Numbered from the stretch's first letter, positions 1-5,395 are shown. The stretch: DNA of 11,752 bases from Candidatus Kaiserbacteria bacterium (GCA_007116965.1 SKHJ01000055.1:1-11752); one strand, 5' to 3'. Translations and numbers: made by a program. Notes: a model not told the origin generated them from the letters alone.

Positions 1-230
1 CGGAGCAGTTGACGCAGACCGAGACGGTCTACGAGTTGGTAGCAGAAGCAGGCTTTGATCCGGGCGCGATACTGGCGTGTGCGACTAATGAGGAAATGGC
101 CGCGCAGGTGCGAGTGATGCGGCAAGAGGTTATTAATACTGGTTTGTATGGTACACCACTTATCTTTGTCAACGAGACGGCGGTGGTGGGACCCAAGCCG
201 TATCGAGTGTATCGCTTTTTGTTAGATTAA
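1..230 (+). CDS. C-terminal part of a DsbA/thioredoxin-fold protein (5'-truncated)
   Basis: The reading frame is open from the window edge to a TAA at 228-230, so the start lies outside and only about 75 residues are seen. A helical segment is followed by GLYGTPLIFVN. In DsbA-type oxidoreductases this is the cis-proline loop (small residue, Thr, Pro) followed by a beta strand, and it packs against the CxxC helix. The active-site CxxC would lie upstream and cannot be checked. The same arrangement occurs in the complete DsbA-like protein at 8844-9596 (GVTGTPTFFLNG). The likely role is thiol-disulfide exchange outside the cytoplasm, supported by the two cysteine-paired membrane-anchored proteins encoded next. 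A non-catalytic thioredoxin-fold protein, or a fused domain further upstream, remains possible. Confidence 0.7.
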   Translation, partial: EQLTQTETVYELVAEAGFDPGAILACATNEEMAAQVRVMRQEVINTGLYGTPLIFVNETAVVGPKPYRVYRFLLD

Positions 231-346
231 AAAACCGGGCTCACCGATCGCAACTGATACGGATGCCGACCTGCCACGCTTCGGCTGCGCGAGCGCGCTT
301 TAGCTAGATTGCTATACGATCCAGGTTATAAATATAGATGTTATCG

Positions 347-355
347 TGATACAGT
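347..355 (+). promoter_or_regulatory. extended -10 promoter, probably leaderless
   Basis: TG at 347-348, one base, then TACAGT at 350-355 form an extended -10 element. Seven bases separate it from the ATG at 363, so transcription would start at or next to the A of the start codon. No clear -35 is seen. The preceding stretch 231-346 holds only a GC-rich region near 280-300 without a T-run. The same layout recurs before the ATG at 715. Confidence 0.5.
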
Positions 356-362
356 ATGCCTA

Positions 363-701
363 ATGTTTGTACTCATTAAGTACTTTTTTATGGTCTTAGG
401 AGTAGTCTTCTTTTTACTCCTCATAGCACTCTGGTATATCTGGCATACTGATCTGTGGTCAGTTCGGACAGTAGCTGACTACGTACTCGAGCGGAGTGCT
501 CCTGGAGCTGGTATCGAAGAAATGTTAGTAGACACAGTCGGGACCAGCGAGGTAGCGACCATAGAGTGGACAGAAACAGAGCTTGACTGCTTCCGTAGTC
601 TATTTGGAGCTGAGCGCGTGACGGCGATTGAAGCTGGTGCCGAACCGAGCGCAGCAGAATTGCTGCAAGGCTTGGCCTGCGTAGAGCCGCGTGAAGAGTG
701 A
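363..701 (+). CDS. small membrane-anchored protein with two exported cysteines, function unknown
   Basis: The ATG at 363 is chosen over the upstream in-frame TTG at 309 because it puts a hydrophobic segment (residues 3-26) at the very N-terminus and sits at leaderless distance from a -10 element. This gives 112 residues. After the single membrane segment comes an acidic soluble part, probably outside the cytoplasm. The C-terminal third has the pattern LDCF, then GAERV, an IxAGAxP turn and LACV, with C76 and C106 as its only cysteines. I do not recognise an established family. The spacing of the two cysteines suggests one intramolecular disulfide, which fits the DsbA-type gene just upstream and the next gene, also anchored with two cysteines. 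Its stop TGA (699-701) also supplies the TGn of the next promoter. Confidence 0.7.
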   Translation: MFVLIKYFFMVLGVVFFLLLIALWYIWHTDLWSVRTVADYVLERSAPGAGIEEMLVDTVGTSEVATIEWTETELDCFRSLFGAERVTAIEAGAEPSAAELLQGLACVEPREE

Positions 702-707
702 TATACT
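699..707 (+). promoter_or_regulatory. extended -10 promoter overlapping the upstream stop codon
   Basis: TGA at 699-701 is both the stop of the preceding gene and the TGn of an extended -10. It is followed by TATACT at 702-707, then seven bases and the ATG at 715. The distance predicts a leaderless transcript. No convincing -35 hexamer is seen. Confidence 0.6.
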
Positions 708-714
708 GACTCTA

Positions 715-1230
715 ATGGCTCGAAACCTATTCCTTGTTGGCCTGTTGTTGGTGATCACTGTCTTGAGTTGGTTGTTGTTACGGCAGGAACATACTCCACC
801 AGTCGTTGATTCCGAACCGCCACCGGAGCCTCCTGCTGAGGTGCCAACTGCAACCAGTCGGGAGATACAGACCCTACCCGAAGGTGTTACCACGCACGCC
901 TGGCAGTGGGTGGAGACACGGTATCGCTTTGCCGGTACGGAACGACCAGAACTACCCGAGGCATTTGGTCTCACGTGGCCCGAGCCAGGGCGGGTAGCCG
1001 TGCAGACCGACTGCAACAGTATGATGGGAAGTTACCAGCTTGATGAGACCGGCACGCTACAATTCTCCGAGTTTGCTACGACGTTGATGTATTGTGAGGG
1101 TTCGCAAGAGCAAATGTTTGCCGCCATGCTACAAGCGGTGCGCGGGTATGAGCACACCGATGATGAGTTGCGCCTGATCTTGGCCGACCAAGCAGGGTAT
1201 ATGGTATTTGCTGTCCGGGAGACTGAATAG
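715..1230 (+). CDS. META/HslJ-like domain lipid-side protein with N-terminal membrane anchor
   Basis: This 171-residue protein starts at the ATG at 715; an earlier in-frame GTG at 691 would lie upstream of the predicted transcription start. Residues 4-22 are a hydrophobic anchor or uncleaved signal, with no lipobox cysteine. Residues 27-45 form a Pro/Glu-rich linker. From about residue 62 the pattern matches a META domain: a Trp-containing first strand (WQWVE), VQTDCNSMMGSY (C100) corresponding to the family's GCN...G.Y motif, then TTLMYC (C127) corresponding to T.M.C, and a last strand YMVFAV. In E. coli, HslJ is a heat-inducible outer-membrane-associated protein linked to novobiocin resistance; the molecular role of META domains is poorly known. 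C100 and C127 probably form a disulfide. The domain should face outside the membrane. Confidence 0.75.
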   Translation: MARNLFLVGLLLVITVLSWLLLRQEHTPPVVDSEPPPEPPAEVPTATSREIQTLPEGVTTHAWQWVETRYRFAGTERPELPEAFGLTWPEPGRVAVQTDCNSMMGSYQLDETGTLQFSEFATTLMYCEGSQEQMFAAMLQAVRGYEHTDDELRLILADQAGYMVFAVRETE

Positions 1231-1258
1231 TTGCAATTTGTGGAGCGCGCGTTATTAT
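1231..1258 (+). promoter_or_regulatory. promoter of the Fur-family gene
   Basis: TTGCAA at 1231-1236, directly after the stop of the META gene, acts as -35. A 16-base spacer leads to TATTAT at 1253-1258 as -10. Transcription would start near 1264-1266, leaving a leader of about 15 bases without a Shine-Dalgarno. The -10 overlaps the left arm of the palindrome at 1257-1273, so bound repressor would block polymerase. Confidence 0.6.
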
Positions 1259-1273
1259 GCAAGTTACTTGCAT
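1257..1273. promoter_or_regulatory. candidate operator, perfect 7-3-7 palindrome (autoregulation by the Fur/Zur protein)
   Basis: ATGCAAG at 1257-1263, spacer TTA, and CTTGCAT at 1267-1273 are perfect inverted repeats. The site overlaps the -10 and the predicted transcription start of the Fur-family gene that begins at 1280. Fur-family dimers bind palindromes, classically 7-1-7 in B. subtilis, and often regulate their own gene. Position and symmetry suggest an operator; that this protein binds it is inference. Confidence 0.55.
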
Positions 1274-1279
1274 AGACCT

Positions 1280-1606
1280 ATGCGTACCTCGAACTACCAA
1301 ACGCAAATCATTGACTTCCTGAGACAGCACCATCTGGTCAGTTTGTCAGAACTGTCGCAAGCTTTAACGGCTGATTTTTCCACCCTGTATCGTAATGTGC
1401 AACAACTAGAAGCCCAGGGTGAGGTGAGGAAGTTAGTCCTTAATAGCAAGCGGACGGTGTATGAGCTGACGAGTCATCAGCACGACCACTTTGTTTGTAC
1501 TGACTGTCAGCGGGTTGAGGCGGTCCACGTCAGGTTGCCGTCTTTGGGTAGACGTACCGTCAGTGATGTCGTGGTACGCGGTCAGTGTGAGGCTTGTCAA
1601 GCTTAA
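1280..1606 (+). CDS. Fur-family metalloregulator, compact, probably Zur-like
   Basis: The protein has 108 residues from the ATG at 1280; in-frame TTG codons further upstream lie before or inside the promoter. Residues 1-63 form the winged helix, with recognition helix DFSTLYRNVQQLEAQGEV matching the Fur-family S-x-TVYR-x-L pattern. Residues 66-76 read HQHDHFVCTDC: the histidine cluster of the regulatory metal site and the first CxxC (C73, C76) of the structural zinc site. The second CxxC (C103, C106) lies at the C-terminus. Only 26 residues separate the two CxxC pairs, against about 36 in E. coli Fur, so the dimerisation domain has lost roughly one helix, and the protein is shorter than the usual 130-150 residues. 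The adjacent COG0523 metallochaperone makes zinc (Zur) the best guess for its metal; iron or peroxide sensing is not excluded. It probably represses itself and the next gene. Confidence 0.85.
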   Translation: MRTSNYQTQIIDFLRQHHLVSLSELSQALTADFSTLYRNVQQLEAQGEVRKLVLNSKRTVYELTSHQHDHFVCTDCQRVEAVHVRLPSLGRRTVSDVVVRGQCEACQA

Positions 1607-1618
1607 TTAAGTACTATT

Positions 1619-2737
1619 ATGATAAAGGGCGATACTGTATCTACCGTTACTGCTGATGCACGGACACCGATACCGGTCACGGTCCTCTCCGGTTTTTTGG
1701 GGGCAGGCAAGACCACGGTGCTCAACCACATACTCAACAATCGAGCTGGCAAGAAGCTGGCGGTGATTGTTAATGATATGAGTGAGGTCAATATTGACGC
1801 CGAATTGATCAAGCAGGGAGACGTAGCACTTGATCATACCGAAGAACGCTTGGTAGAGATGACCAACGGTTGCATCTGCTGTACGTTACGAGAGGATCTA
1901 CTGGTAGAGGTTGAGAAGTTGGTCAACGAGGGTCGGTTTGACGGCATTATCATTGAGTCGAGCGGTATCTCTGAACCGTTACCGGTGGCCGAGACCTTTA
2001 CGTTCGAGCAGAGTGACGGTCGCGTTTTGATGGATAGCGCTCGACTAGATACGTTGGTGACCGTGGTGGACGCGGCTCAGTTCCTGGACACCTGGGAATC
2101 GGCGGAAAAGCTATCGGCGCAGGGTATTGGTGTCAACGAAGATGATGATCGTACTATCGTACATCTATTGACCGACCAGATCGAGTTTGCCGACGTTATT
2201 TTACTCTCTAAGACCGATCTGACGGACGAGACTACTATTAACCGAGTGTCGAGCCTCATCACCAAGCTCAACCCTGGCGCGATCTTGATCAAGATCGCGC
2301 ACGGAGTGGTGCCGCTAGAAGCAATCATCGATACTGGGCTTTTTTCACTCGAGCAGGCGGCTGGTAATGCTGGTTGGCTGCAGGAGCTGCGTGGTGAACA
2401 TACTCCCGAGACTGAAGAGTACGACGTGAGCAGCTTCGTCTTTACCGCTGACCGACCGTTTTCTAAGGACGCTCTACACACTTTGTTGGAGGGTGGTGAA
2501 CTAAAAACCGTACTTCGTTCCAAAGGTTTTGCTTGGGTTGATGATCGACCCGAGTTAGCTCAGATGTGGAGTCAGGCGGGTAACATTTTTAATCTCGATC
2601 CATATGGCTATTGGCAACAGCATGAAGATGGTACGTATAAGGCAGAGCAGAAGATTGTCTTTATTGGGGTGGCGATGGATCACGAACAGATACGACAAGC
2701 GCTGACCGCGGCGCTGGTCACTAAAGGTGCAGAGTGA
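1619..2737 (+). CDS. COG0523 GTPase metallochaperone (CobW/YciC/ZigA type)
   Basis: This 372-residue protein has Walker A GFLGAGKTT (25-33), the CxCC metal motif GCICC (C85, C87, C88), ESSGISEP (113-120, Walker B region) and SKTD (197-200, guanine specificity). Its C-terminal CobW_C domain contains SSFVFTADRPF (271-281) and RSKGFAWVDDRPEL (300-313). The GVNEDDDRT...DQIEFADVILL stretch and total length resemble the Zur-regulated B. subtilis YciC and A. baumannii ZigA rather than the cobalamin CobW. Members use GTP hydrolysis to deliver metal, typically zinc, to client proteins in the cytoplasm. The usual histidine-rich loop is absent. The gene begins 12 bases after the Fur-family stop and is probably co-transcribed with it; TACTAT abuts the ATG but is too close to start a leaderless message there. 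A 24-bp perfect palindrome lies inside the gene (2277-2300). Confidence 0.9.
   Translation: MIKGDTVSTVTADARTPIPVTVLSGFLGAGKTTVLNHILNNRAGKKLAVIVNDMSEVNIDAELIKQGDVALDHTEERLVEMTNGCICCTLREDLLVEVEKLVNEGRFDGIIIESSGISEPLPVAETFTFEQSDGRVLMDSARLDTLVTVVDAAQFLDTWESAEKLSAQGIGVNEDDDRTIVHLLTDQIEFADVILLSKTDLTDETTINRVSSLITKLNPGAILIKIAHGVVPLEAIIDTGLFSLEQAAGNAGWLQELRGEHTPETEEYDVSSFVFTADRPFSKDALHTLLEGGELKTVLRSKGFAWVDDRPELAQMWSQAGNIFNLDPYGYWQQHEDGTYKAEQKIVFIGVAMDHEQIRQALTAALVTKGAE
2277..2300. repeat. 24-bp perfect palindrome inside the COG0523 gene
   Basis: The left arm GCGCGATCTTGA (2277-2288) is followed without spacer by its exact reverse complement TCAAGATCGCGC (2289-2300). It encodes GAILIKIA in the linker between the GTPase and CobW_C domains. 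Both strands encode the peptide AILIKIA here in matching frames. A role is unknown. Confidence 0.85.
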
Positions 2738-2783
2738 AAGAAGTTCAGCCAGCAACCGTAAGAACTCGGTGGAGATTAACAAA

Positions 2784-2789
2784 TAACAT
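2784..2789 (+). promoter_or_regulatory. -10 element before the FMN reductase gene
   Basis: TAACAT lies five bases before the ATG at 2795, close to the spacing of a leaderless start. No Shine-Dalgarno is present, and no clear -35 is seen. Confidence 0.4.
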
Positions 2790-2794
2790 TTGGT

Positions 2795-3322
2795 ATGAAA
2801 GTACTGTTTATCTCAGGTTCGTTACGTAAAGATTCTTACAACACACGCTTATTACAAGCATTTGAAGCTGCTTTGCCGGAGGGGGTACAAAGTGATTGGG
2901 GAAGTCTTGAACATCCCTTATACAACGAAGATCTAGAGAAGACCGATTTTCCAGCTTCGGTAACCGCGCTCAAAGAACAAATTGCGGCTGCCGACAGCCT
3001 TATCATTGCCACGCCGGAGTACAATCGTGGTGTGCCTGGAGTACTGAAAAATACCTTAGATTGGGTCAGTCGACCGTATGGTAATAATTCGCTCACCGGC
3101 AAACCGGTCCTGATCGTCTCAGCATCGCCTGGTAGTCTTGGTGGTGCCTTGGCACACCACCAGCTGATTCAATCGCTCGTGCATATGGGAGCTATCGTAC
3201 AACCGGGAATAGAATTTATGGTAGGACAAATTGGAGAAAAGTTCGACCACAGTGGTGCCCTGACTGACACCACGACGCAACAGCATATCGCCGAGCGGTT
3301 GCGAGCATTTCTAGCGACATAG
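2795..3322 (+). CDS. NADPH-dependent FMN reductase / quinone reductase (flavodoxin-like)
   Basis: The protein is 175 residues, the usual length of the family. It opens with strand MKVLFISGS and the FMN-phosphate loop GSLRKDSYN (8-16). The signature PEYNRGVPGVLKNTLDWVSR (73-92) follows, which in the ChrR/YieF/SsuE-like flavoproteins contacts the flavin and dimer interface, then KPVLIVSASPGSLGG. Family members transfer electrons from NAD(P)H through bound FMN to quinones, chromate or azo compounds in the cytoplasm, often by two-electron steps that limit radical formation. The substrate cannot be read from the sequence. It follows the zinc unit by 57 bases with its own putative -10, so it need not share regulation with it. 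The downstream boundary is the IS200-type element. Confidence 0.88.
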   Translation: MKVLFISGSLRKDSYNTRLLQAFEAALPEGVQSDWGSLEHPLYNEDLEKTDFPASVTALKEQIAAADSLIIATPEYNRGVPGVLKNTLDWVSRPYGNNSLTGKPVLIVSASPGSLGGALAHHQLIQSLVHMGAIVQPGIEFMVGQIGEKFDHSGALTDTTTQQHIAERLRAFLAT

Positions 3323-3387
3323 CTGGTTGGCTTAGAATACGCATAAATCAAGTCTATAAGGCCCCAATTTGGGAGGGTGATTTCCCT

Positions 3388-3399
3388 CGTCTTCAGACG
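3388..3399 (+). repeat. left-end subterminal hairpin of the IS element
   Basis: CGTCT (3388-3392) and AGACG (3395-3399) pair around TC, or four pairs around a TTCA loop. It lies just before the transposase promoter. A similar CTTCAG-centred hairpin lies at 3864-3877 after the gene. Together they fit left and right TnpA recognition hairpins. Confidence 0.6.
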
Positions 3400-3409
3400 A
3401 TCACTTCAG

Positions 3410-3415
3410 TATAAT
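3410..3415 (+). promoter_or_regulatory. -10 element of the transposase gene
   Basis: A consensus TATAAT is followed by seven bases and the ATG at 3423, predicting a leaderless transposase message. The -35 region overlaps the left-end hairpins and shows no clear hexamer. Confidence 0.6.
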
Positions 3416-3422
3416 CTCGGTA

Positions 3423-3863
3423 ATGACTGAAGAATACCGTAGAGCCTCTCACACCCTGTTTAGTATCAACCTCCACATCTGTTGGGTTACCAAGTATCGC
3501 TACAAAGTTCTCAAGGGTGACATCGGACACCGAACCAAAGAACTGGTACGCAGAATCTGTAACGAAGAGAGAGTAGAGATTCTCTCGGGAGCCATTGCCT
3601 CTGACCATGTCCATATTCTCGTTTCCATTAATCCCTCCACTAACATCTCTACTCTGGTCAAATACCTCAAAGATAAGACGTCTCGAAAACTCCAAATGGA
3701 ATACCCTGAACTCAAAAAACGCTACTGGGGTCAGCACTTCTGGGCTCGAGGCTATTTTGTCTGTAGTACCGGTAATGTGACCACTAAGATGATCCAGGAG
3801 TACATCAAACATCACTTCGAAGGTGAGGTTGGTAAAGATGCGTTCAATGTGCAGGAACCATAA
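3423..3863 (+). CDS. tnpA: IS200/IS605-family Y1 transposase TnpA
   Basis: This 146-residue protein is full length for the family. It has the HUH metal motif in SDHVHILVS (H62, H64) and the single catalytic tyrosine Y127 in MIQEYIKHH, in the usual order and spacing. The conserved strand INLHICWVTKYRYKVL near the N-terminus and the WGQHFWARGYF segment (102-112) are typical. TnpA is a dimer that cuts the single-stranded top strand at the element ends, forms a 5'-phosphotyrosine link and re-inserts the circle, often at lagging-strand templates. All key residues are present and the frame is unbroken, so the element may be active. No TnpB or IscB accessory gene follows, which makes it IS200-like rather than IS605-like. 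Confidence 0.95.
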   Translation: MTEEYRRASHTLFSINLHICWVTKYRYKVLKGDIGHRTKELVRRICNEERVEILSGAIASDHVHILVSINPSTNISTLVKYLKDKTSRKLQMEYPELKKRYWGQHFWARGYFVCSTGNVTTKMIQEYIKHHFEGEVGKDAFNVQEP

Positions 3864-3877
3864 ACGACTTCAGTCGT
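3864..3877 (+). repeat. right-end hairpin of the IS element
   Basis: ACGACT (3864-3869) and AGTCGT (3872-3877) pair around TC, starting right after the transposase stop. It resembles the left hairpin at 3388-3399 and is the likely right TnpA recognition structure. Confidence 0.6.
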
Positions 3878-3883
3878 GTCCCA

Positions 3884-3908
3884 CACTGTGCACTTCGAGT
3901 GCACAGTG
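3884..3908. repeat. strong 11-bp stem-loop after the transposase gene
   Basis: CACTGTGCACT (3884-3894) pairs perfectly with AGTGCACAGTG (3898-3908) around TCG. No T-run follows on either strand, so it is not a standard intrinsic terminator. It could belong to the IS right end or protect or stop transcripts between the element and the mutase gene. Confidence 0.7.
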
Positions 3909-3914
3909 GTTGAC

Positions 3915-3940
3915 AGCGGAAATACTATAGTATTTCCGCT
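3915..3940. repeat. 26-bp perfect palindrome, possible bidirectional terminator
   Basis: AGCGGAAATACTA (3915-3927) is followed directly by its exact reverse complement TAGTATTTCCGCT (3928-3940). As RNA it would fold into an 11-bp stem with a four-base loop, then a short U-run (TTT). The U-run is too short for a confident terminator call. It sits 52 bases before the mutase ATG and upstream of that gene's -10, so an operator role is also possible. Confidence 0.7.
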
Positions 3941-3980
3941 TTATGCTGGATAAAACAGGTGATTTATAGTAGTAAAGGCG

Positions 3981-3986
3981 TATAAT
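3981..3986 (+). promoter_or_regulatory. -10 element of the phosphohexomutase gene, decides the start codon
   Basis: A consensus TATAAT abuts one ATG (3987) and lies six bases before a second in-frame ATG (3993). Transcription normally begins about seven bases past the -10, so the second ATG is the likely leaderless start and the first would not be in the message. Confidence 0.6.
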
Positions 3987-3992
3987 ATGGCT

Positions 3993-5357
3993 ATGAATGA
4001 ATTGCCACCACGCTACCGGGCTGCCTTTAAAGACGCTGACATTCGAGGTCGCTGTCCGGAAGAAATAAACGCAACTCTGGCGTATCGGGTAGGAGTGGCA
4101 CTAGTAAGTGAATTGGGAGTAACGGAATTGCTGGTGGCACGGGATATGCGCGTTTCTTCTCCGGAACTGCACGTCGCTCTGGTGCAAGGGGTGCGCGATA
4201 TGGGGGGCGATGTAATTGATCTTGGACTGGTACCGACCCCAGTATTATACTTTGCGGCGGGGAAGTTGCAGGCTTGGGGTGTGATGATTACGGCGTCACA
4301 CAATCCAGCCGAATACAATGGCTTGAAGATCGTACAGCCTAGTGCGATTCCGCTTACTAATGCTTCTGGTATGAAGCAGATCTTGCAAGCGGTCACTAAA
4401 GTTGCAGTACCGGTAGTCAAGCAGCGAGGGCGAGTCATGCGCCGTTCGCTCACGGGTGCCTTCTTAAAGCATCTAGAAGAAGCGGTGCCTTTACCTGCCT
4501 CTATACCCCTGCGCGTGGTGGCTGCCGCTGGTAATGGTATGGCTAGTGTCTTATTAGAGCGATGGGTCAAGACCATGTCTGGTAGCGTGACCATGCTTAA
4601 CGCGGAGTTGGATGGAACGTTTCCCAGTCGTGGTTCCAACCCAATGTTGGCGAAAAACCAGCGACCAATCAAAGAGGCTCTCAAAAGTGGCGCGTATGAC
4701 TTAGGAATTGCCTTTGATGGCGATGGTGATCGGATCGCTATTTTTGATGGTCGTGGTCAGATGATCAATAGTGCGGTGGTGGGCGCGGCGATCGTGGCTG
4801 ATATGTTGCGTGAGCAGTCAGGTGCAGCGTGTATCTATACTGTCTTTACTAGTCAGGTATACGAGGAGACGATTCGAGCTCAAGGTGGCAAGGCCAAACG
4901 AGCGCGGGTTGGCCATGCGTTCATTAAAGAACAGATGCGTAAGCATGATGCGGTCTTTGGTTGTGAGCATTCGGGGCACTTTTATTTTCGAGATAATTAT
5001 TACGCTGACTCAGCCCTATTGACATTGCGTCATGTACTACGTTCCTGTCTACTCCATGGCGGTGATTTGCGAGCCTGGTTGCGACCGTATATGCGGTATC
5101 ATCAGACCGAAGAAGTATTGGTGGAAGTAGTTGATAAAAAACAAACTCTAACCGCCGTTGCCGACCATTACCGTGAGCAAGGAGCGCAGGTAGAGCAATT
5201 TGATGGAGTGACGGTGACGATAGACGGTGTTCGTTTGGTGATCAAAGCGAGCGTGACTGAGGACGCCCTAAAGTATGTGGTGGAAGCAAAAAGTAAGATT
5301 GAAGCAGTACAGCAACAGCGCCTCTTGCGAGCTCTACTGGTACCGTTTGCAGCGTGA
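3993..5357 (+). CDS. phosphomannomutase/phosphoglucomutase (alpha-D-phosphohexomutase)
   Basis: The protein is 454 residues from the ATG at 3993. It has the four-part layout of the family: the active-site phosphoserine loop ITASHNP (S102), the Mg-binding loop DGDGDR (242-247), the sugar-specificity loop GCEHSGHF (323-330), and a C-terminal domain. It interconverts the 1- and 6-phosphates of mannose and/or glucose, feeding GDP-mannose or UDP/ADP-glucose synthesis; specificity cannot be assigned from these motifs. One oddity is the phosphate-binding loop of domain 4, usually like RPSNTEP, which here reads KASVTED (418-424): Ser, Thr and Glu remain but the Arg is Lys and the prolines are lost. 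The enzyme may still work with altered phosphate binding. The pgi gene 58 bases downstream supplies or uses its hexose phosphate. Confidence 0.88.
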   Translation: MNELPPRYRAAFKDADIRGRCPEEINATLAYRVGVALVSELGVTELLVARDMRVSSPELHVALVQGVRDMGGDVIDLGLVPTPVLYFAAGKLQAWGVMITASHNPAEYNGLKIVQPSAIPLTNASGMKQILQAVTKVAVPVVKQRGRVMRRSLTGAFLKHLEEAVPLPASIPLRVVAAAGNGMASVLLERWVKTMSGSVTMLNAELDGTFPSRGSNPMLAKNQRPIKEALKSGAYDLGIAFDGDGDRIAIFDGRGQMINSAVVGAAIVADMLREQSGAACIYTVFTSQVYEETIRAQGGKAKRARVGHAFIKEQMRKHDAVFGCEHSGHFYFRDNYYADSALLTLRHVLRSCLLHGGDLRAWLRPYMRYHQTEEVLVEVVDKKQTLTAVADHYREQGAQVEQFDGVTVTIDGVRLVIKASVTEDALKYVVEAKSKIEAVQQQRLLRALLVPFAA

Positions 5358-5395
5358 CCTGTGAGCAAGTTGCTTGGCGCTTCGGCTCGGTGCGG

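Larger units (their letters stand above)
3361..3910 (+). mobile_element. IS200-type insertion sequence, apparently intact
   Basis: A single Y1 transposase gene is flanked by structured ends without terminal inverted repeats, as in the IS200/IS605 family. The left side holds three adjoining hairpins: 3363-3373 (CCCAA/TTGGG), 3373-3388 (GAGGG/CCCTC) and 3388-3399 (CGTCT-TC-AGACG). The right side holds 3864-3877 (ACGACT-TC-AGTCGT), whose CTTCAG core and arms echo the left 3388-3399 hairpin, so these two are the best candidates for the TnpA-bound imperfect palindromes. The outer limits are uncertain: the right end may lie soon after 3877 or beyond the hairpin at 3884-3908. Family elements move as single-stranded circles and make no target duplication, so flanks do not fix the ends. 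Confidence 0.75.

Noticed and set aside
275..305. GC-rich inverted segment after the first gene as a terminator
   Set aside because: The possible stem is short and imperfect, and no T-run follows.
2077..2523. 148-codon open frame on the minus strand inside the COG0523 gene
   Set aside because: It is antisense to a well-supported GTPase. The shared AILIKIA peptide arises only from the 24-bp palindrome.
3137..3162. GGTGGTG...CACCACC inverted repeat in the FMN reductase gene
   Set aside because: It is imperfect and explained by coding for Gly-Gly and His-His residues in conserved protein sequence.
3910..3915. Consensus TTGACA as a -35 for the mutase gene
   Set aside because: There is no -10 at 16 to 18 bases; the TATAAT at 3981 is 65 bases away and the interval is filled by the palindrome.
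3987..3992. ATG at 3987 as the mutase start
   Set aside because: It directly abuts the TATAAT, so it would lie upstream of the transcription start; the ATG at 3993 fits better.
4013..4684. Long open frame (223 codons) on the minus strand inside the mutase gene
   Set aside because: It is antisense to a gene with clear family motifs, its translation has no recognisable domain, and its codon pattern mirrors the sense gene.
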